From NCBI RefSeq assembly GCF_014495685.1, contig NZ_JACTVI010000005.1, positions 124,001 through 188,000 on the forward strand: 64,000 nucleotides of DNA, given 5' to 3'. The position numbers and the translations under genes are program-made. Below are positions 55,049-61,278 of this stretch, piece by piece; position 1 is the stretch's first letter; the number at the start of each line of letters is the position of its first letter. Source of the DNA: Streptomyces sp. TRM68367. GTDB lineage: Bacteria; Actinomycetota; Actinomycetes; Streptomycetales; Streptomycetaceae. The notes under the pieces were generated by a model. It was given only the letters and a program-made list of their open reading frames with translations, did no database searches and had not been told where the DNA came from.

Positions 55049-56093
55049 CGCGCCGGAGTTGGCTGCGGCGGCGGGCGGGGTGCCGATGGCGGATGCCGAC
55101 GACTGGTTCGACCACCGGGAGCGGCTCGGGCCTCGCGGCTACAAGTACCTTCCGGCGGCCGCCCAGTACGCCCTCGCCGCGGCGCGGGGCGCGCTCGCCG
55201 ACGGGGGCCTACCCGACGCGGTCCCGGCCGACCGGCGCGGGCTCCTGCTCGCCACCAACGCGGGGCTCGCCGGGCTCTTCGACGCCATGGACGCCACTGT
55301 TGCCGAGTCGGGTGCGGCCGGTATCTCCCCCGCCTCGGCCCCGTACTTCGCGGTCAACGTCCTCGGCAACCGGCTGGCCGTCGAGCTCGCCCTCAACGGC
55401 TTCGCACTGACCGTCGCCACGGCCCGTACGGCAGCGCTGGACGCGCTGTCCACCGCGGCTCTGGTACTGGCGTCCGGCCGCGCCGACGCGCTGGTGCTGG
55501 CGGCAACCGAGGAACCCGTCCCGGACGGCCGGGGCGGCGGGGGAGAGCAGGGCGCCGCGGTGCTCACGCTGGAGACCCCGGCCGGGGCGCGGGCACGCGG
55601 CTCGACGGTACGGGCGGCAGTGCGGGCCCGCTCCCTGTTCGTACCGCCTGCCGCACTGGCCGACCCGGCGGGACGGACCCGTGCCGACCGCGCCCTCACC
55701 ACGGCGCTGGCGGAGCTGGCCGCTCCAGGGGATCGCCCCGTCATGCTCCACCTCGACCTGGACGACTCCCCGGTCGCCGAGGCGGTCGCGTCCGCGGCAG
55801 CCGCGCGCCGCCCGATCCCGTCCGGCGATGCTCCCCTGACCGACACCCCCGGACCCCCCAGCCTCAGCCCGGCGGCAGCCCCGGGACCGCGGACCGGCTG
55901 TCTGGGCCCCGCCCTGGCCGTGGCCCACGCCGTCACCGCACAGGACGGGGCCGCCCGGCTGGTCGTCTGTGCGACCGGCGCCGGGCATGTGGCGCTCGTG
56001 CGTGTCTCCCCCGTAGCCGTGCCGTCCGTATCCGCCGCGTCCGTCGAACCGCCCCGCCGCACACAGGAGTCAGAGCATGCTGAAGTCGCTTGA
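54984..56093 (+). CDS. Ketosynthase-like protein lacking Cys (CLF-like) 2
   Basis: A 369-aa thiolase-fold protein (DELVVTGSGVVTPWG). At the nucleophile elbow it reads LTVATARTAALDAL, without Cys, and no HGTGT motif is present; the C-terminal third is divergent and Pro-rich (residues 280-320). A heterodimer with KS3 is likely. ATG 54984 inside the KS3 reading frame; ends 17 bp into the FabI-like gene. Confidence 0.8.
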   Translation: MTDVSADELVVTGSGVVTPWGDAPELAAAAGGVPMADADDWFDHRERLGPRGYKYLPAAAQYALAAARGALADGGLPDAVPADRRGLLLATNAGLAGLFDAMDATVAESGAAGISPASAPYFAVNVLGNRLAVELALNGFALTVATARTAALDALSTAALVLASGRADALVLAATEEPVPDGRGGGGEQGAAVLTLETPAGARARGSTVRAAVRARSLFVPPAALADPAGRTRADRALTTALAELAAPGDRPVMLHLDLDDSPVAEAVASAAAARRPIPSGDAPLTDTPGPPSLSPAAAPGPRTGCLGPALAVAHAVTAQDGAARLVVCATGAGHVALVRVSPVAVPSVSAASVEPPRRTQESEHAEVA

Positions 56094-56892
56094 GGGGAGC
56101 TGGTGCCTGGTCCTCGGGGTTTCCAGTGGGATCGGGCGAGCCATCGCCCTGGGGCTCGCCGAGGAGGGCGTCCATGTCGCCGGCGTGCACTTCGACACGG
56201 CGTCGCGTGCCGAGGAGGTCGAGGAACTCGTCGGTGAGATACGGGGCAAGGGCGTCGAGGCGCACTTCTTCAACGCCAACGCCGCCTCCCGGGGCACCCG
56301 GCAGGAGATCGTCCCCCAGCTGGCCGAGCTGACCGGCACCACCGGCGGCGTCCGCATCCTGGTCCACTCCCTCGCCTTCGGCACCCTCGTGCCGTTTCTG
56401 CCGCGCGCCGGCTGGGACAAGCAGATCACCGCCCGCCAGCTGGAGATGACCCTCGACGTCATGGCGCACAGCCTCGTGTACTGGACACAGGACCTGCTCA
56501 CGGCGGGCCTGCTGCGCGACGGCTCGAAGGTCTACGCGATGACGAGTGCCGGCACCTCTCAGGCGCTGCCCAGCTACGGCGCGGTCTCCGCGGCCAAGTC
56601 CGCCCTGGAGGCCCATGTCCGCCAGCTGGCATGCGAACTGGCCCCCCGGGGTGTCGCCGTGAACGCGCTGCGCGCCGGCACCACCGTCACCCCTGCCCTG
56701 CGGCGCATCCCGGAACACGCCGACTACGTCGAGCGCGCCGCCGAGAACAACCCCCACGGTCGGCTGACCCGGTCCGAGGACGTAGCGGATGCCGTCGCAC
56801 TGCTGTCACGCACCGAGTCCTCCTGGCTGACCGGCAACACCATCGGCGTCGACGGCGCGGAACTGCACGCCGCCGCCGGCGCCTGGGGCTGA
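56077..56892 (+). CDS. FabI-like enoyl-ACP reductase (SDR)
   Basis: A 271-aa short-chain dehydrogenase. The nucleotide-binding stretch is VLGVSSGIGRAIALGLAEEG, and the active site is SYGAVSAAKSALEAHVRQLA with Tyr-x6-Lys spacing, the divergent-SDR hallmark of FabI rather than the Tyr-x3-Lys of FabG. It would reduce trans-2-enoyl-ACP to the saturated chain. In a type II PKS this implies that at least some cycles are fully reduced, giving an alkyl rather than a pure polyene chain. Confidence 0.85.
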   Translation: MLKSLEGSWCLVLGVSSGIGRAIALGLAEEGVHVAGVHFDTASRAEEVEELVGEIRGKGVEAHFFNANAASRGTRQEIVPQLAELTGTTGGVRILVHSLAFGTLVPFLPRAGWDKQITARQLEMTLDVMAHSLVYWTQDLLTAGLLRDGSKVYAMTSAGTSQALPSYGAVSAAKSALEAHVRQLACELAPRGVAVNALRAGTTVTPALRRIPEHADYVERAAENNPHGRLTRSEDVADAVALLSRTESSWLTGNTIGVDGAELHAAAGAWG

Positions 56893-56936
56893 CCGGCCAC
56901 GACCTCCACGACCTTCACCGACAGGAGCAGACAGCG

Positions 56937-58055
56937 ATGAGTGTCAGTCTTGCTACCGGAGCGGACCCGGACACCCTGGTCGTATCCGGCTGGTCGGCCG
57001 CCTCGCCGTACGGGCTCGGTGCCGAGGCCTTCGCCGAGGGGGTGCGGGAGAGCCGGGGCGGCATGCGCGCCGCGGACGACGCCCTCGACCTCGGCCCCTA
57101 CGAACGGTCCGGGCACGTCCCGGGTTTCGACATCAGGGCGGTGCTGGGCCGCAAGGGCACCCGGTCGATGGACCGGGCCACCGCGCTCGCCGTCGCCACC
57201 GCCGGGATGCTCCTGGAGCGGGCCGGCGGCGGACTCGCCCAGGACGACCCGGAGGCCGTGGGCATGGTGCTCGGCACCGGGCACGGCAGCGTGCAAAGCA
57301 TCATGGACTTCACCCGGGACTCCCTGACGGGCGAGAAGCCCTTCCACGTGGACCCGGCCCTGTTCCCCAACACCGTGATGAACCGGGCCGCCGGCCAGAG
57401 CGCGATCTGGCACACCGTGCGCGGCCCCAACACCACGGTTGCGGGCGGCGCCCTGACCGGCTTGCTCGCCCTCAACTACGCGGCCCGGCTGCTGCGCCGG
57501 GGCCACTGCGAGGCCGTCCTGTGCGGCGCCGTCGAAGAATTCTCCACCGAGCGTGCCTGGCTGGAGTACCGGGCCCGCGTCTCAGGCCCTTACCAGCAGC
57601 CCACCGGGCCGCTCGGCGAGGGCTGCGCGCTCTTCCTGCTGGAGCCGCTCGGCCGGGCCCGCACGCACGGCCGCCCCGCGCTCGCCACGCTGCTCGGCAG
57701 CCGTTTCGTCGCCTTCCACGCTCCGGAACGCGCCCACAACGCGGTCGTGCGTGCGGTCACCGAGGCCCTCAAGGAGGCCGACGTACGGCCCGACGAGGTC
57801 GCCCTGCTGGTGCCGTCCGACTGCGGCGGCCCGCTCGGCGGCCGTGAGGACGCGGCGCTCGCCTCGATCTTCGGCGAGCATCAGCCGCCCCGGTTGCGCC
57901 TACGCCGCCTGATCGGCGACCTGGGCGCCGCCTCCGCATCTCTCCAGCTGGCAGCCGCCGTGACCGTGACGGAGGCAGACCGCCCCGTGCTAATCACCTC
58001 GGTCGACCCTGACGGCCAGGCCGGGGCGGTCGTCCTGCGCACCGGTGCGCAGTGA
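56937..58055 (+). CDS. Ketosynthase-like protein lacking Cys (CLF-like) 3
   Basis: A 372-aa thiolase-fold protein starting MSVSLATGADPDTLVVSGWS with AGGAG upstream. The elbow region is TTVAGGALTGLLAL, without Cys, and VPSDCGGPL occupies the place of HGTGT, so it is not a condensing enzyme on its own. It is the third CLF-like subunit in the operon, giving three KS with Cys and three without. It may pair with KS1 or KS2. Confidence 0.8.
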   Translation: MSVSLATGADPDTLVVSGWSAASPYGLGAEAFAEGVRESRGGMRAADDALDLGPYERSGHVPGFDIRAVLGRKGTRSMDRATALAVATAGMLLERAGGGLAQDDPEAVGMVLGTGHGSVQSIMDFTRDSLTGEKPFHVDPALFPNTVMNRAAGQSAIWHTVRGPNTTVAGGALTGLLALNYAARLLRRGHCEAVLCGAVEEFSTERAWLEYRARVSGPYQQPTGPLGEGCALFLLEPLGRARTHGRPALATLLGSRFVAFHAPERAHNAVVRAVTEALKEADVRPDEVALLVPSDCGGPLGGREDAALASIFGEHQPPRLRLRRLIGDLGAASASLQLAAAVTVTEADRPVLITSVDPDGQAGAVVLRTGAQ

Positions 58056-58288
58056 GGCGGCAAGCGCCCTCGACGCGGGGCTTGGCGGGCGTCGTACGGA
58101 TCTCGGTACTCGTCTCACCGTGGCCGCGCGTCACACGGCGCCCTCGGCGGGAGCCGGGGCGATCCGCACGGCACTCCGTGGGCCGAGCGCGCTCCTCCGC
58201 CGGTGGGCGCCGCGGCGCCCACCGGCTGCGCCGCCTGCTCGTGAACCTCTCGTATGCCAACCACCATCCGGAAGGACGCGTGTACCCC
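58056..58288. other. 233-bp gap before ACP2
   Basis: A GTG at 58052 is in frame with ACP2, but the 79 extra residues are Arg/Pro-rich and not ACP-like, so I treat the stretch as non-coding. GGAAGGAC at 58270-58277 serves as RBS for ATG 58289. Confidence 0.5.
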
Positions 58289-58555
58289 ATGCCCGACATC
58301 ACCACCACACCCGTGCTCGACAAGGAACAGCTGCGTGACCTGGTGGCCGACGTCCTCGATCTGGACGTCGCCGAGGTCACCGACGAGGCCCACTTCACGG
58401 AGGACCTGGACGTCGACTCGCTGATGGCGCTGGAGATCACCGTGCGCCTGGAGAAGGAGTACGGCGTCAAGCTCGCCGAGACCGAGCTGGCGTCGATCAC
58501 CTCCCTGCACGGCACCTACGAGCTGCTCGACCGCAAGCTGCGGGAGACCCGGTGA
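58289..58555 (+). CDS. Acyl carrier protein 2
   Basis: An 88-aa ACP with Ser44 in DVDSLMALEI and acidic surroundings (HFTEDLDVD). It is coupled by a GTGA overlap to the dehydratase gene, so it probably carries the chain during the reduction steps encoded downstream (dehydratase pair, FabG). ATG 58289 chosen over GTG 58052 for domain length. Confidence 0.92.
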   Translation: MPDITTTPVLDKEQLRDLVADVLDLDVAEVTDEAHFTEDLDVDSLMALEITVRLEKEYGVKLAETELASITSLHGTYELLDRKLRETR

Positions 58556-58986
58556 GCGCTGCCTCACCACTGGGCGACCTCGAGCTGATCCGCACCGGCC
58601 CGACGGGCGCGCTCGGTGCCTTCGACGCGCCGGAGGACGGCCCGGTCATGGCCGGCCACTATCCCGGATTCCCCGTGCTGCCCGGGGTGTTCCTCATCGA
58701 GGCCGCCGACCGCACGGTCCGTCAGTGGGCCATGGACAACCCCGTCGCCGAGCCGCCCGGCGAGGTCGCCCACACCGGCGAGGTGGAGCTGGTCGCCATG
58801 GACCGGTGCCGCTTCCACCGGCCGGTCTTCCCGGGCGACCGCGTGCTGGCCGACGTCACGGTCGCCGACAACGCGGCCGGGCTGCTGTTCAAGGCGGCCA
58901 TCGCCACCAACCACGGCAAGGTCGCCGACATCCGGCTGCGCTACCGCGTCCGGGACGGCCGGGACCAGGAAGAGGGCACCTCATGA
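58552..58986 (+). CDS. FabZ/FabA-like 3-hydroxyacyl-ACP dehydratase subunit 1
   Basis: A 144-aa single hotdog with the catalytic His motif GHYPGFPVLPGVFLIEA (residues 34-50), matching GHFPxxPxxPG. It should dehydrate 3-hydroxyacyl-ACP. GTG start in the GTGA overlap with ACP2; its stop overlaps the next hotdog gene (ATGA), suggesting a heteromeric dehydratase as in other reducing type II PKSs. Confidence 0.88.
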   Translation: MSAASPLGDLELIRTGPTGALGAFDAPEDGPVMAGHYPGFPVLPGVFLIEAADRTVRQWAMDNPVAEPPGEVAHTGEVELVAMDRCRFHRPVFPGDRVLADVTVADNAAGLLFKAAIATNHGKVADIRLRYRVRDGRDQEEGTS

Positions 58987-59486
58987 CGGCGTACGGCGTC
59001 GACCGCATCAAGAACACCATTCCGCACCGCGGGGAGATCCTCCTGGTAGACCGCGTCACGCAGGTGACACCGGGCGAGAGCCTGACCGCGCTCAAGGCGG
59101 TCTCCGGCAACGAGCCCTGCTACACGCCTCTCGGCCAGGATGCCGCAGCCGCCGACTACGCCTATCCCACCTCGCTGGTGATCGAGTCCTGGGCCCAGTC
59201 CGCGGTGCTGCTGTCCGTGTGGGACAACCCCAACCCGGACGTGCTGGCCGGGAAGGTCGAACTCGCCGGCGCCATCAACGAGGTGGCCTTCGGCGTGCGC
59301 GTCCACCCCGGGGACGTCCTGGAGCACCGGGTGCGCCTGGTGAAGTCCGTGGACGAGACGGCGGTCCTCGCGGGCGAGACGTACGCCGCCGGCCGTGAGG
59401 TGTTGCGCATCGGCTCCTTCGTGGTAGCGCTGCGTGATGTTTCGGAACTGCTGCAGGCGCCCGACCGTGCCCTGTCGAAGGTGTGA
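58983..59486 (+). CDS. FabA-like hotdog, dehydratase subunit 2 (His missing)
   Basis: A 167-aa hotdog beginning TAYGVDRIKNTIPHRGEILL, like FabA/FabZ N-termini. Where the first subunit has GHYPGFP this one has YAYPTSLVIESWAQS, so the catalytic His is replaced by Tyr while the Glu position is kept. This is the split-active-site pattern seen in heterodimeric dehydratases. ATGA overlap with subunit 1. Confidence 0.82.
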   Translation: MTAYGVDRIKNTIPHRGEILLVDRVTQVTPGESLTALKAVSGNEPCYTPLGQDAAAADYAYPTSLVIESWAQSAVLLSVWDNPNPDVLAGKVELAGAINEVAFGVRVHPGDVLEHRVRLVKSVDETAVLAGETYAAGREVLRIGSFVVALRDVSELLQAPDRALSKV

Positions 59487-59498
59487 GGAGACGATCTG

Positions 59499-60257
59499 AT
59501 GTCCGCAGCGAGTGACACCCACCGCGACAAGGTCGCCCTGGTCACCGGAGGGTCCCGCGGCATCGGCCGCGCGGTCGTCGAACGGCTGGCCCGCGACGGT
59601 TACGACATCGGCTTCTGCTACCGCTCCGACGCGCAGGCCGCCGCCGTGGTGGAGAAGGAGGTGCGCGAGCTGGGTCGACGGGTGCTCTCCCGGCGGGTGG
59701 ACGTGACCGACCGCGCCCAGGTGCAGGACTTCGTCACCGCGGCCGAGGAGGAGCTGGGCCCGGCGTCGGCCGCGGTCACCTCGGCCGGCATCACCCGCGA
59801 CAACCCGCTGGTGCTGATGCCGGACGAGGACTGGGACGCGGTGCTGCGCACCAACCTGGACGGCACCTACAGCCTGTGCCGTGCGGTGGCCTTCCCGATG
59901 ATCAAGCGGGGCGGCGGTGCAGTCGTCACGCTCTCCTCGGTGGCCGGGGTCGCGGGCAACGCGGGCCAGACCAACTACTCGGCGTCGAAGGCGGGGATCA
60001 TCGGCTTCACCCGCTCCCTGGCGAAGGAGGGCGGCCGGCACGGCATCCGGGCCAACACGGTGGCGCCCGGCTTCATCGACACCGACATGACCTCGGTGCT
60101 GCCGCCGAAGGTGTTAAAGGAGATGCTGGGCCGCATTCCGCTGAAACGGTTCGGCCTCCCGGAGGACGTCGCCGCGCTGGTCTCCTTCCTGATCTCGTCC
60201 GAGGCGTCGTACATCACGGGCCAGGTCTTCCAGGTCGACGGCGGCATCGCGCTGTGA
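59499..60257 (+). CDS. fabG: 3-oxoacyl-ACP reductase (FabG-like)
   Basis: A 252-aa classical [22 protein letters not shown]-equivalent TSAGITRDN, catalytic Ser in SSVAGVAGN and Tyr-x3-Lys in [10 protein letters not shown]-terminal [12 protein letters not shown]. It reduces 3-ketoacyl-ACP with NADPH. The gene contains an in-frame TTA leucine codon (60114-60116), rare in Streptomyces and decoded only by the bldA tRNA, which may tie the pathway to development. The stop overlaps the DsbA-like gene by GTGA. Confidence 0.93.
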   Translation: MSAASDTHRDKVALVTGGSRGIGRAVVERLARDGYDIGFCYRSDAQAAAVVEKEVRELGRRVLSRRVDVTDRAQVQDFVTAAEEELGPASAAVTSAGITRDNPLVLMPDEDWDAVLRTNLDGTYSLCRAVAFPMIKRGGGAVVTLSSVAGVAGNAGQTNYSASKAGIIGFTRSLAKEGGRHGIRANTVAPGFIDTDMTSVLPPKVLKEMLGRIPLKRFGLPEDVAALVSFLISSEASYITGQVFQVDGGIAL

Positions 60258-60988
60258 GCGGCACGGCGGGCGGGGGCCGCCGCACCCGGCGGCCCCCGCG
60301 CTTCTACTTCTCGCTGCGCAGCCCCTACTCCTGGCTCGCCTACCGGGACCTGACGGCCCACCACCCGCGCCTGGCGGCCGCCCTGGAGTGGGTACCGTTC
60401 TTCGAGCCGGACGAGCTGAGCCGCAAGCTGCTCGACGAGGCCGGCGGGGCCTTTCCCTACACCCCGATGAGCCCGGAGAAGCACCGCTACATCCTCCAGG
60501 ACGTGCGGCGCCTGGCCGCCGAGCGGGGGCTGTCGCTGAGCTGGCCCGTGGACCGCGAGCCGGTATGGGAGGTGCCGCACCTCGGCTATCTGGCCGCGGC
60601 CCGGTACGGCATGGGCCCCGAGTACATCGCGCTCGCCGCCCGGGCCCGCTGGGAGCTCGGGCAGGACATCTGCGACCGGTCGGTGATCGGTGGCTTCGGC
60701 GCCCGACTCGGCCTCGACAGCGAGGAGTTGGCGTCGGCGTCAGATGATCCCGAGCTGCGTGCCGAGGGCGTGCGGGTGCTGCTGGAGATCCAGCGCGATG
60801 GCGTCTTCGGAGTGCCGTTCTTCGTCGACCACTACGACAAGTACTGGGGCGTCGACCGGCTGCCCGCCTTCGTGGCGGCGCTCACCGGCCGCTCTCCCGG
60901 ACTCGCGGAACCCCCGGCCGACCCGGAGGGTGCGCTCACCGAGCCCGAGCGGTCCGTCGACGACGGCCACGCGGGTGGATGCGGCTGA
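60254..60988 (+). CDS. DsbA/HCCA-isomerase-like thioredoxin-fold protein
   Basis: A 244-aa protein of the DsbA superfamily. The active-site position reads [12 protein letters not shown], Ser-Pro-Tyr-Ser instead of CxxC, as in 2-hydroxychromene-2-carboxylate isomerases, and the cis-Pro loop is GVFGVPFFV. Such enzymes use glutathione or act as isomerases; in a reducing PKS a double-bond isomerase role is an inference. GTG start in the GTGA overlap with fabG. It is the last gene of this transcription unit, followed by a 290-bp gap. Confidence 0.78.
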   Translation: MSGTAGGGRRTRRPPRFYFSLRSPYSWLAYRDLTAHHPRLAAALEWVPFFEPDELSRKLLDEAGGAFPYTPMSPEKHRYILQDVRRLAAERGLSLSWPVDREPVWEVPHLGYLAAARYGMGPEYIALAARARWELGQDICDRSVIGGFGARLGLDSEELASASDDPELRAEGVRVLLEIQRDGVFGVPFFVDHYDKYWGVDRLPAFVAALTGRSPGLAEPPADPEGALTEPERSVDDGHAGGCG

Positions 60989-61278
60989 GCCGCCCTTGCG
61001 GCCGACCGGATCCGGGCCGCCGTATGCCACCGCTTCCCCCCTGGTCGCGTACGGCATCCACGGCCGCCGTACGTCACCGCCCCGCCGGCGTCGTACGGCG
61101 GCCGTTGCGGTCCGGGCGGACCGAATGCTGTAGGCCACCCGCCGTTTCGAACCGATCCGCCCCTCCCGATGCCCGGAAGGCCGCATATAGGTGCCGCATA
61201 GCGGGCGCCGGTTGGGTGAACGACATACCGCTGCTGTGCGACCGCGGCCCCACCAGCCGCAGAGGGTGAGTAGTTGGG
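60989..61278. promoter_or_regulatory. Regulatory gap upstream of the FAAL gene
   Basis: No gene. A perfect 13-bp inverted repeat, CGGCCGCCGTACG (61061-61073) and CGTACGGCGGCCG (61092-61104), is either a terminator of the upstream operon or an operator. Further repeats, CCGCCGTATG/CCGCCGTACG and GCCGCATATAG/GCCGCATAGCG (61179-61205), follow. A promoter for the FAAL unit is expected here. Confidence 0.6.
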
